From the NCBI GenBank assembly GCA_947643715.1, contig CANRXB010000002.1:40489-104488 (forward strand): 64,000 bases of DNA, written 5' to 3'. Under the pieces are notes generated by a model. The model worked only from the letters and a program-made list of their open reading frames with translations. It had not been told where the DNA came from and searched no databases. The translations under genes and the position numbers were made by a program. Below are positions 1 to 8,041 of this stretch, piece after piece (within the stretch, counting starts at the first letter, position 1; each line of letters begins with the position of its first letter). This DNA is from an uncultured bacterium (GTDB lineage: Bacteria; Bacillota; Clostridia; Oscillospirales; Oscillospiraceae).

Positions 1-69
1 ATCGAATTTGCCAAAAATTCAGCGGATTTTGGGCAAATCCACGAAAATTGAGAGAATTTGAAAAAGGTC

Positions 70-96
70 TTGACAATATATATATATATATATGAT
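70..96 (+). promoter_or_regulatory. Candidate sigma-A promoter whose spacer is an (AT)9 tract
   Basis: TTGACA at 70-75; alternating AT 76-93; TATGAT at 91-96; 15-nt spacer; first CDS at 165 has an AGGAGG RBS. Confidence 0.55.
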
Positions 97-164
97 AGAT
101 TGTACTAAATACTGTGAATTTTGCACAGTGTTCGTACATTTTTATTTAATCAGGAGGTATCAAA

Positions 165-410
165 ATGCGCGTAACTATCGACTTGGAGCGGGAAATTATC
201 ATTATCCCCGACAACTTTTTCAAGAAAATCAAAGAGGACAACGAGCGTCTTGAGAAGTTTGGTGCAACCCCTGTTTCTGGCCTCGACCGCATTAAAAGCG
301 CGTTTGAAAAGGCCATGTCTGACACGGACAATCGACTGATGACACAGGCCAACGCAAAAGAAACACGGACGAAAAAAGGTGCGGCGAAAGACGCACAGGG
401 GGAGAAATAA
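165..410 (+). CDS. Small hypothetical protein (81 aa), mobile-island associated
   Basis: ORF preceded by AGGAGG; no recognised domain. Confidence 0.6.
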   Translation: MRVTIDLEREIIIIPDNFFKKIKEDNERLEKFGATPVSGLDRIKSAFEKAMSDTDNRLMTQANAKETRTKKGAAKDAQGEK

Positions 411-453
411 TCAAATAAGCCTACAATGTGGGACAGAGAAAGGACAGATACTT

Positions 454-678
454 ATGGAAATTTTAATTCCGTTGATTATTCTTGCGGCGGTTTTTGCGAT
501 TGATTGGTTTGCCGCGAAAGCCATGTACGAAATTGCGGTGATGAAAGGCCACCCGCAGAAGAAGTATTTTTGGTGGTGTTTCTGGATGGCAATGTTTGGT
601 TATCTGATGGTAATTGCTCTGCCTGACAGACATGGAACGCAAAGCGTCCCCAGCGCAGACGAACTTCCCGAACTGTAA
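454..678 (+). CDS. Small membrane protein, hypothetical
   Basis: ATG at 454 (MEILIPLIILAAVFAIDW...), two hydrophobic segments; the tracked ORF starts earlier at 379. Confidence 0.5.
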   Translation: MEILIPLIILAAVFAIDWFAAKAMYEIAVMKGHPQKKYFWWCFWMAMFGYLMVIALPDRHGTQSVPSADELPEL

Positions 679-693
679 GGAGGGCAGGGGCAA

Positions 694-2181
694 ATGAACG
701 AGATGTATTCAAAGCTGTTTGCCCTGTCTGAAAATCTGTACTCTGTGGGCGCTCCTGTCGTAATTGCGGCGGGAGCGTTGCAGAAAGATAATCAGACAGG
801 CAAGGTTTTTGCACAGCTTAAAATGCGCAACATTCAAGATAAGGCTATCAAGGCGGCAACAGTAAAAATTTCTCCTTTTGATACGGTGGGGAAACCGCTC
901 GGCAGGACAGTTGATTATCAGTATTTAGACCTATCGGCGGGCCGTGACACTGATTTTGGACAGAAAACGCCTGTCATGCTCAAAGAGGCGGCAACGCGCT
1001 CTTTCGCGGTTTCTGTGTCGGAGGTTATATTTTCTGACAACAGCATTTGGACGGCCCCTAATGAAGTATGGGAGCCGCTTTCTCCACCTGTCGCACTGGA
1101 AACGGCTTTGTCAGACAACGAACTTGCAAAGCAGTACCGGGTAAAGTATGGAGCCGATTGCAAGTGTGTTTTCAAAAAGGAAAAAGACCTTTGGCGTTGC
1201 GCTTGCGGGGCTATCAACCACGCCAGTGAAAAGAATTGCCATAGTTGCCAGAGAGAAGCCGCCTCGCTTGCCGCGCTGAACGTGGACGAACTTAAAGCAG
1301 ACCGTGACCATAGGGTTGCGGCGGAACAGAAAGCAACAGCGGAGAAAAAAGCGGCGGCGGCGGAACAGGCGAAGAAAACAAAGAAGATTGTCATGATTAC
1401 CATACCAATTGCCGTTGTTGCGATTGTTGCGGTGGTAATAATCTCTGGTAATATGCAGAAAAGTACAGCGTACAACGCTGCGGTTGCACTTGCGGAGGCG
1501 GGGCAATACGATGAAGCGGTTGCCGCCTTTACAGAACTTGGAGATTACAAGGACAGTAGAGAACAGATTAAACTGGTGATGGAGGCTCAAGAAGAAGCGA
1601 GGAGGCTTGAGGCTTATAATGCCGCATTCAAACTTATGGAGGCGAGGCAATACGATGAAGCGATTGCCGCCTTTGCCGAACTTGGGGACTACAAGGACAG
1701 CATGCTAAAAGCGGAGGAAACGAAGAATTTGTGGAGCGATGAACTTTATAATGCCGCTCTGGACTACTATCTGTCCGATGAACCTATTTCTTTGCCTAAC
1801 GCATGGAATTTGTTCAACAAGTGTCCTTCAGACTACAAGGATACCCAATTATATAAAGATGAAATTGACGATATTCTAAAGAGTTTAGGGGGCCACTACG
1901 AAAAGCCAAAGGATAACACAAAAATTAGTGTAACCCTTGGAAACGGTGATGACGGATTCCGTATAGACTATGAGCACCACTATGTCGGGTCTGCCTTCCT
2001 TCCCGGATTCAACTATGTTGATACTACAATCAAATGGCTTATTAAAGATGGACAAGCTGTGTATGGTACAGCCGAGGATTATCCATGGAAATTTACAGTA
2101 ACACCATCCGAAAATAGCATGACTATTGAGGGCGACTATGAAGAACTAAATGGTACATATACAAAAACAAGAGACTTCTGA
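694..2181 (+). CDS. Zinc-ribbon, TM and repeat-containing protein of unknown function
   Basis: CxC...CHSC ribbon (CKCVFKKEKDLWRCACGAINHASEKNCHSC), one TM (IVMITIPIAVVAIVAVVIIS), then repeats of the form YNAAxxLxEAxQYDEAxAAFxELGDYKDS; good RBS. Confidence 0.75.
   Translation: MNEMYSKLFALSENLYSVGAPVVIAAGALQKDNQTGKVFAQLKMRNIQDKAIKAATVKISPFDTVGKPLGRTVDYQYLDLSAGRDTDFGQKTPVMLKEAATRSFAVSVSEVIFSDNSIWTAPNEVWEPLSPPVALETALSDNELAKQYRVKYGADCKCVFKKEKDLWRCACGAINHASEKNCHSCQREAASLAALNVDELKADRDHRVAAEQKATAEKKAAAAEQAKKTKKIVMITIPIAVVAIVAVVIISGNMQKSTAYNAAVALAEAGQYDEAVAAFTELGDYKDSREQIKLVMEAQEEARRLEAYNAAFKLMEARQYDEAIAAFAELGDYKDSMLKAEETKNLWSDELYNAALDYYLSDEPISLPNAWNLFNKCPSDYKDTQLYKDEIDDILKSLGGHYEKPKDNTKISVTLGNGDDGFRIDYEHHYVGSAFLPGFNYVDTTIKWLIKDGQAVYGTAEDYPWKFTVTPSENSMTIEGDYEELNGTYTKTRDF
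1471..1700 (+). repeat. Two in-frame copies of a ~29-aa repeat (QYDEAxAAFxELGDYKDS)
   Basis: caatacgatgaagcgRttgccgcctttRcMgaacttggRgaYtacaaggacag occurs twice, about 144 nt apart. Confidence 0.7.
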
Positions 2182-2236
2182 TAAATGGGGCGGGAGCAAT
2201 CCCGCCCTACGCCGTTTCTGTTCGCAAGAGTGTACC

Positions 2237-2278
2237 TTTACGAACACAGTAAAACGCCCCTGTTTTTGTGTTCGTAAA
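2237..2278. repeat. 12-bp perfect inverted repeat upstream of the serine recombinase
   Basis: TTTACGAACACA (2237-2248) and TGTGTTCGTAAA (2267-2278); further ttcgtaaatat and cgaac copies lie downstream. Confidence 0.65.
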
Positions 2279-2315
2279 TATATAAATTTGTTTTACAAAT
2301 ATATTCGTAAATATG

Positions 2316-2344
2316 TTGACTTTTGCGAACGATTGTGATAGAAT
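2316..2344 (+). promoter_or_regulatory. Promoter of the serine recombinase gene
   Basis: TTGACT (2316-2321), 17-nt spacer, TAGAAT (2339-2344); spacer contains gcgaacg resembling the nearby repeats. Confidence 0.5.
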
Positions 2345-2363
2345 ACGAACATAGGAAAAGGGG

Positions 2364-2981
2364 GTGACAGCCATAGACAGCCGTACCTATTACTACGCCA
2401 GAGTATCCAGCCGGGAACAGAACCTTGACCGCCAGATTGCCGTCTTTAAGGCCCTTGGAGCGGCGGACAGGGAGATTATTACCGACAAGGAGAGCGGCAA
2501 GAATTTGGAACGGGCGGGTTATCAAGCCTTAAAGAACGCCATGCTTCGGCGGGGCGATACCCTTGTTATCAAATCCCTTGACCGTTTGAGCCGAAACAAG
2601 TGCGACATTAAGAACGAACTGCAATTTTTCAAGGACAACGGTATTCGCCTCAAAGTGATTGACTTGCCTACCACCATGACGGAACTGCCAGCGGGGCAGG
2701 AATGGGTCTTTGAAATGGTGAACAACATTTTGATTGAAGTGTTGGGGACTATCGCGGAACAGGAACGGGAAACCATCCGCAGACGGCAAGCGGAGGGGAT
2801 AGAAACCGCAAAGGCCAAGGGCAAGAAGTTAGGCCGCCCCGCCCTGACATTCCCCCCAAACTGGAATGAAGTGTACACTTCATGGAAAGCGGGGGAGATA
2901 ACGGCAAAGGCGGCAATGGAGCGGACAGGCACAAAAAGAACCAGCTTTTACAAGCTGGTGGGCCTGACGGAGAACCAGTAA
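2364..2981 (+). CDS. Serine recombinase, resolvase/invertase family
   Basis: YYARVSSREQNLDRQ...SLDRLSRN... with a C-terminal HTH-like tail; GTG start. Confidence 0.9.
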   Translation: MTAIDSRTYYYARVSSREQNLDRQIAVFKALGAADREIITDKESGKNLERAGYQALKNAMLRRGDTLVIKSLDRLSRNKCDIKNELQFFKDNGIRLKVIDLPTTMTELPAGQEWVFEMVNNILIEVLGTIAEQERETIRRRQAEGIETAKAKGKKLGRPALTFPPNWNEVYTSWKAGEITAKAAMERTGTKRTSFYKLVGLTENQ

Positions 2982-3075
2982 ATCAGGGACACCTTTTCCA
3001 CGGGACACTTTTTCTGACTTTGGACACACCCCAAAAAGCGGCGGGACACCAATCGGACACTTTGACTACAAAAAG

Positions 3076-3101
3076 AGGGGAACGAGTTTCCCCGTTCCCC
3101 T
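3076..3101 (-). terminator. Rho-independent terminator of the rubrerythrin operon
   Basis: AGGGGAACG...CGTTCCCCT stem followed on the minus strand by a T-rich tail. Confidence 0.6.
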
Positions 3102-3130
3102 AAAAAAGTGCTGAAATTGTGGCGAATATC

Positions 3131-3718
3131 TTAGCCGAAGTACCGCTCCAGCAGGCCCTTGAGCGCCTTGCCGTGGCGGGCCTCGTCGCGAGCCATCTCG
3201 TGGACGGTGTCGTGGATGGCGTCCAGGCCGTTCTTCTTGGCGCAGGCGGCCAGGTCGAACTTGCCCTTGGTGGCCCCGAACTCGCAGTCCACCCGCCAGG
3301 CCAGGTTCTTGGCGGTGCTGGCGGTCATGTTGGGCTCCAGGTCCGCGCCCAGCAGCTCGGCAAACTTGGCGGCGTGCTCGGCCTCCTCATAGGCGGCCTT
3401 CTCCCAGTACAGGGCCACCTCGGGGTAGCCCTCGCGGGCAGCGATACGGGCCATGCACAGATACATGCCCACTTCGGAGCACTCGCCATTGAAGTTGGCC
3501 ATCAACTGCTCGAAGATGTACTTTTTGTCCTCGTCGCTGATGTCGGGGTTGTTCTTCACGGTCTTGGCGTAGATGCCATACTCATGCTCGGCGGCCAGCT
3601 TCACCTCGCCCACCTGCTCGGTGAACTTGGAACCGGCGACATGGCACACAGGGCACTCGGCAGGGGGGTTCTCGCCTTCAGCGATGTAACCACAAACAGG
3701 GCAGATCCATTTTTTCAT
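3131..3718 (-). CDS. Rubrerythrin with N-terminal rubredoxin-like domain
   Basis: [27 protein letters not shown] then a ferritin-like helical domain ([39 protein letters not shown]). Confidence 0.9.
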   Translation of the reverse strand: MKKWICPVCGYIAEGENPPAECPVCHVAGSKFTEQVGEVKLAAEHEYGIYAKTVKNNPDISDEDKKYIFEQLMANFNGECSEVGMYLCMARIAAREGYPEVALYWEKAAYEEAEHAAKFAELLGADLEPNMTASTAKNLAWRVDCEFGATKGKFDLAACAKKNGLDAIHDTVHEMARDEARHGKALKGLLERYFG

Positions 3719-3735
3719 GATGATTTTCCTCCAAA

Positions 3736-4146
3736 TCATTGATCTTCAGCGTCGGTCTGTGCGCATAAACAGTCCCGGCATATGCCGCGGACGATGAACT
3801 CACAGCCCTCAGCCTTGAAACCATATTGCACGCCCACGGCTTCCAGATAGTCCTCGCCCGGGTCCTGCTTGGGCAAGTCCAATATAGTGCCGCAGCGATC
3901 GCAAATAAAGTGGGAATGCGGAGCGACCATCCCATCATAGCGTTCCTGACCGTTCACGACCCCTACCCGCCGGATGAGCCCATGCGCGTACAGGTGGTTC
4001 AGGTTGCGGTATACGGTGCCCAGACTCAGGTCGGGGAACTCCACCTTCATCTGCTGGTAGACCCAATCTGCCGAGGGATGGCGGACCGTCCTCTGCAGAA
4101 GGGCCAACATGGCATCCCTTTTTTTGCTCTGCCGGACGTTGTTCAT
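3736..4146 (-). CDS. perR: Fur-family regulator, PerR-like
   Basis: [25 protein letters not shown]...[13 protein letters not shown]...[13 protein letters not shown]; next to rubrerythrin. Confidence 0.8.
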   Translation of the reverse strand: MNNVRQSKKRDAMLALLQRTVRHPSADWVYQQMKVEFPDLSLGTVYRNLNHLYAHGLIRRVGVVNGQERYDGMVAPHSHFICDRCGTILDLPKQDPGEDYLEAVGVQYGFKAEGCEFIVRGICRDCLCAQTDAEDQ

Positions 4147-4174
4147 GGGGCCTCTCCTTGCCGCTTTTCGCTAA

Positions 4175-4189
4175 TGAGAATGATTACTG
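4175..4189. promoter_or_regulatory. Fur/PerR-type box upstream of perR
   Basis: TGAGAATGATTACTG, imperfect 7-1-7 dyad resembling TGATAATNATTATCA. Confidence 0.35.
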
Positions 4190-4378
4190 TTAATAAGATA
4201 GCACAGTTCCTGTCGTTTGTAAAGAGTTTTTTTCAAAAAGAGCGCTGGTATCTCTATCCTGGCTTGCGCAGCGGAGCCCACCTGTGGTATGATCCAGCTA
4301 TCCCGATCGTCCGATAGTCGCGGCAGCGTCCTTTATGATAGGAAGGCAGCGATGATAATGATGAAAGGAGGGCGCAGT

Positions 4379-5608
4379 ATGCTGGAACGTCTCCGATGGA
4401 AGTTCGTGCTCATCATCATGGCACTGTTGTCGGCAGTGCTCGGGGCCGCGCTGACCGTCCAGACGGTCTCTGCCGTCCGTCAGTACCAGGAGGAGACGGA
4501 ACGCATGCTGCACTGGGTGCTCCAGCAGGGCGAGTCCGTCCTGGACCCCCTCCGGCCCCCCGTAGGCGGCGGATGGGTCCAGGACGAAGGATCGCACACC
4601 GCCATCCCCGCATTTTGCGCCGTGGTGGACGGGAGCGGGCGGGTGGTGCTGGCTTTGACCTACAACGCCTCTCTCCCCGAGGACGCCTTGGCCCAGGCGG
4701 TAGAGGCGGCTCTGGCCTCCGGGACGGATTCCGGGCGGCTTCGTGAGCAAGACCTGCGCTTCCTCATCCGCTCCAGAGGAGGCTGGCTGGAGCTCGCCTT
4801 CGCCGACCTGACCTGGGAGCAGGCTGCGGTCCGCCGCCAGGCGGTCACCGCTCTGCTGGTGCTGGCAACGGCGCTGGCGGGCTTTTTCGTGGTGAGCTGC
4901 CTGCTGTCCCACTGGCTGGTCCGGCCGGTGGAGGAGAGCTGGCAACGACAGCGGCAGTTCGTGGCCGACGCGTCCCACGAGCTGAAGACCCCGTTGACCG
5001 TCCTGCTGGCGGACGTGGACATCCTCTTGGACCACCCGGACGACCCCATAAGAACGCAGCGGCAGTGGGTGGAGCATATCCGCAGCGAGGGGCAGCGGAT
5101 GAACGGGCTGGTGCAGGACCTGCTGTTCCTGGCCCGCGGCGACGCCGCAGGGAAGGAACGGCCCAAAGGCGACGCCGACCTGTCCGAGATATGCGAAAGC
5201 TGTGTGATGTCCTTCGAGCCGGTGGCGTTCGAGGCGGGACTGGCCTTGGAGAGCGACATCGCCCCCGGCGTGACCGTCACAGGGAACGAGGAGGAGCTGC
5301 GGCGGCTGACCGTCATCCTGTTGGACAATGCCTGTAAGTATTGTGTGCCGGGCGGGACGGTGACCGTCACGCTCGACACGAGGGAACGGACGACGCTCAC
5401 CGTCCACGATACCGGGGGCCCCATCCCTGCGGAGGCCCAGCCCCACCTGTTCGAGCGGTTCTATCGGGCGGACGCCGCCCGCAGCCGGGATCAGGGCGGC
5501 TGCGGCCTGGGGCTGTCCATCGCCGCTGCCATCGTGGAGCGCCACCGGGGGAAGATCGCTGTCCACAGCGCCCAGGGAGAGGGGACGGCGTTCACCGTCA
5601 CCTTCTGA
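4379..5608 (+). CDS. Sensor histidine kinase (no adjacent response regulator)
   Basis: Two TMs, RQFVADASHELKTPLTVL H-box, LTVILLDNACKYC N-box, GCGLGLSIAAAIVERHRGKI G-box. Confidence 0.9.
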   Translation: MLERLRWKFVLIIMALLSAVLGAALTVQTVSAVRQYQEETERMLHWVLQQGESVLDPLRPPVGGGWVQDEGSHTAIPAFCAVVDGSGRVVLALTYNASLPEDALAQAVEAALASGTDSGRLREQDLRFLIRSRGGWLELAFADLTWEQAAVRRQAVTALLVLATALAGFFVVSCLLSHWLVRPVEESWQRQRQFVADASHELKTPLTVLLADVDILLDHPDDPIRTQRQWVEHIRSEGQRMNGLVQDLLFLARGDAAGKERPKGDADLSEICESCVMSFEPVAFEAGLALESDIAPGVTVTGNEEELRRLTVILLDNACKYCVPGGTVTVTLDTRERTTLTVHDTGGPIPAEAQPHLFERFYRADAARSRDQGGCGLGLSIAAAIVERHRGKIAVHSAQGEGTAFTVTF

Positions 5609-5762
5609 TCCACGCGCGATATATCCATCGTCCCAACGGCATCGGCGATGCCGTCGTCCTCCAGATCTCAGGTAAATGGTCCCTGCCGCCCGCATCTTGT
5701 CAAAAATACGCTGGTCTGCTATAATGAAAATATATCATAACATGAAGTGGCGGTGTTCAGGG

Positions 5763-6152
5763 ATGTCAATCAAAAACAAGATCGCAGCTTTCCTATTCGG
5801 TGAAAAGCCCGGGGAGCCCGCAGCGGGAGTCCCCCCTCCGCAGCAGGACGTCCCGGAACAGGCGGCGCAGGCGGCCTCCGCCCCCCCTCCCGACCCGGCC
5901 CTGCTGAAGCTTTCCGGAGACCATCCGATCCATCAGCTCTACGACCTGCGCCGGAAAGAGGCCGGAGAGCTGCCCGCGCCCCGGCTGTCCTTGGACGAGG
6001 ACGGCATCCTCCCGGAGGACATGGTGCGCCGGGAGAAGAACAAGCTCCTACCGCTCCTGAAAAGCATCTGCGGCTTCCGCTTGAGGGAAGTCCGGCAAAA
6101 AAGAAGGGCGGCAAGGGGACGGAAAAGGAGGGCGAGGACGAGGGGCCGGTGA
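5763..6152 (+). pseudogene. N-terminal part of a FapA/DUF342-like protein, frame disrupted near 6097-6102
   Basis: Normal GC3 codon use to about 6096, then an Arg-rich tail with rare AGG/AGA codons; the codon-biased frame continues in the next ORF. Confidence 0.55.
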
Positions 6153-7492
6153 GTGTGGACGCGTTCCCCTGGTTCTTCCTCTCCTCCAACAAGCTTTATG
6201 CGTGGGTGCTGGTGTTCCCGCCTATGGGCCAGGGGAAAGAGCTGACTCGAGGACTGCTCTATCAGGCGCTGGACGAGCAGGGCATCTCCTACGGCGTGGA
6301 CTCCCGCCTCATCGACCGGCTGTCCCGGGACGAGGATCGCTACTTCCACCTGTTCCTGATCGCGAAGGGCAAACCCGCCTTCGACGGGAGGAACGGGAAC
6401 ATCGTGGACTACTTCCCCCGGTCCGTCGAGCGCGTATTGCAGGTGGACGAGTTCGATCAAGTGGACTACGCCGCGTTGGATCTGATCCATAACGTGCAGG
6501 AGGGGCAGGAGATCTGCCGCCTGATCCGTCCCACCGAGGGCGAGCCGGGCCGGACGGTATTGGACCAGGAGATCCCCGCCAAAAGCGGGAAGACCGTGCC
6601 GCTGCCCAAGGGCAAGAACACCGAGATCAGCGAGGACGGGGACGCGCTGGTGGCCCTGGTATCCGGCCATGTGGAGTTCTCCAACCGCAGCTTCCAGGTC
6701 AAGCCCGTGTTCGAGGTCCCTGGCAACGTGGACTTCTCCACCGGGAACATCAGCTTTTTGGGCGACGTCAACATCAAGGGCGACGTGCTCAGCGGCTTCT
6801 CGGTCCAGGCGGCGGGCAACATCTGGGTGGGCGGCGTGATCGAGGCGGGCAGCACAGTGGAGGCCGGCGGCGACCTCACCGTGGTGAAAGGGATCCTGGG
6901 CGACGGGACCACCACGGTCCAGGCACACCGCTGCATCTTCTCCAAATATATCGAAAACTCCACCATCTATGTCCAGGAGAACCTCCAGACCGACTGCATC
7001 GTCAACAGCAACATATATTGCGACGGGGAGGTGCTGGTCCGCTCCGGGCGAGGCAACATCATGGGCGGCCGGGTCTGGGCGGCAAAAATGGTGAGCGCCA
7101 CCATCGTCGGCTCCAAGTCGGAATGTAAGACGGTCATCGCTCTCGGCGGATCCCCCTGCATCGATTTTGAGCGGGACCTCATCCGGCGGGAGATGAAGGA
7201 GCTGGCGGCGGAGCTGGAGAAATTGGACGCCCAGTTGGACAGCCCCATCAAGGCCAGCCTTTTGAGCAAGGTCCACTCGAAGCTGTCCGCGGCGGAGCTC
7301 AGGATGAAGCAGTTGGATGACGCTCTGCCGAACGTCAAGCAAGATCCGCGGGAAAAGAACGAAGGCCGCCTGGAGTGCAGCATCGCCTATGCCGGAACAG
7401 AGCTCAACTTCGGGGACGAGGTGTTCCGGATGCGGCAGGAATCCCGTCAGTGCATCGCCAAGATGGTCTGCGGGGAGATCGTAGTCATGTAG
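6149..7492 (+). CDS. FapA family (DUF342) protein, main body
   Basis: Repetitive beta-helix-like segment VPGNVDFSTGNISFLGDVNIKGDVLSGFSVQAAGNIWVGGVIEAGSTVEAGGDLTVVKGILG; coding-like sequence extends upstream of the GTG at 6149. Confidence 0.8.
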   Translation: MSVDAFPWFFLSSNKLYAWVLVFPPMGQGKELTRGLLYQALDEQGISYGVDSRLIDRLSRDEDRYFHLFLIAKGKPAFDGRNGNIVDYFPRSVERVLQVDEFDQVDYAALDLIHNVQEGQEICRLIRPTEGEPGRTVLDQEIPAKSGKTVPLPKGKNTEISEDGDALVALVSGHVEFSNRSFQVKPVFEVPGNVDFSTGNISFLGDVNIKGDVLSGFSVQAAGNIWVGGVIEAGSTVEAGGDLTVVKGILGDGTTTVQAHRCIFSKYIENSTIYVQENLQTDCIVNSNIYCDGEVLVRSGRGNIMGGRVWAAKMVSATIVGSKSECKTVIALGGSPCIDFERDLIRREMKELAAELEKLDAQLDSPIKASLLSKVHSKLSAAELRMKQLDDALPNVKQDPREKNEGRLECSIAYAGTELNFGDEVFRMRQESRQCIAKMVCGEIVVM

Positions 7493-7530
7493 CCCTGCGC
7501 CGGACACGACGGCATCAAGGCACAGGTCAC

Positions 7531-7570
7531 GAAGAGGGACGGCGGGCATAGATGCCCGCCGTCCCTCTTC
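7531..7570. terminator. Strong bidirectional-type hairpin, 17-bp stem
   Basis: GAAGAGGGACGGCGGGC / GCCCGCCGTCCCTCTTC. Confidence 0.7.
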
Positions 7571-7600
7571 CTATCTTTCGGCTGGGAAGCGTCCCCGGCC

Positions 7601-8041
7601 TCAATGCGCGGTGTCCACCACCACGATACTGGAATCCCCCCGCCGGGCCTGTTCCAGCACTGCCTGCGCCAGCTTTTGGAAGGAACCATAGGAGGAGGTC
7701 GCGCCGCTCAGCGCGTCGATGCCGCCCTCTCCCTGCCGTTCCAAAAGCTGGCCGGCGTAATAACGAGTGTATTCGTTGGGATAAGTGCCCTGGGCGTGGA
7801 GCATGTTCTGCATATAGGCGTTGTCCCAGCTCTTGATGAAACCGCTGGCGTTCTCGGCATTGTATTCCACGCACACGATGGCCCCGCCTTTTACGATGAT
7901 GGTGACATATTCCTTCCAGCCGTGGCTGAACTGAGCGGCCTTGGCCGTGTAATATCCGTCCTCGAACCCGGCTCCCCCGCCGCAGGCCGGCAGGGCCGCC
8001 AGCAGCAGCAGGGCCAGGAGCAAGCTGAGCGCACGTTTCAT
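7601..8041 (-). CDS. FMN-binding domain lipoprotein
   Basis: Lipobox LPAC; FMN_bind-like FEDGYYTAKAAQF; DALSGATSS resembles the ApbE flavinylation motif. Confidence 0.75.
   Translation of the reverse strand: MKRALSLLLALLLLAALPACGGGAGFEDGYYTAKAAQFSHGWKEYVTIIVKGGAIVCVEYNAENASGFIKSWDNAYMQNMLHAQGTYPNEYTRYYAGQLLERQGEGGIDALSGATSSYGSFQKLAQAVLEQARRGDSSIVVVDTAH

Noticed and set aside
1471-1700. Repeat pair considered as a CRISPR-like array
   Set aside because: Only two in-frame protein-coding repeats, no short palindromic repeats with unique spacers.
3119-3742. 207-aa plus-strand ORF over rubrerythrin
   Set aside because: Antisense to rubrerythrin; no independent support.
6096-6104. Classic X XXY YYZ -1 ribosomal slippery heptamer at the FapA split
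   Set aside because: In the zero frame the codons are CAA AAA AGA, which does not give a canonical A AAA AAG heptamer; slippage on A6 or a sequence indel fits better.
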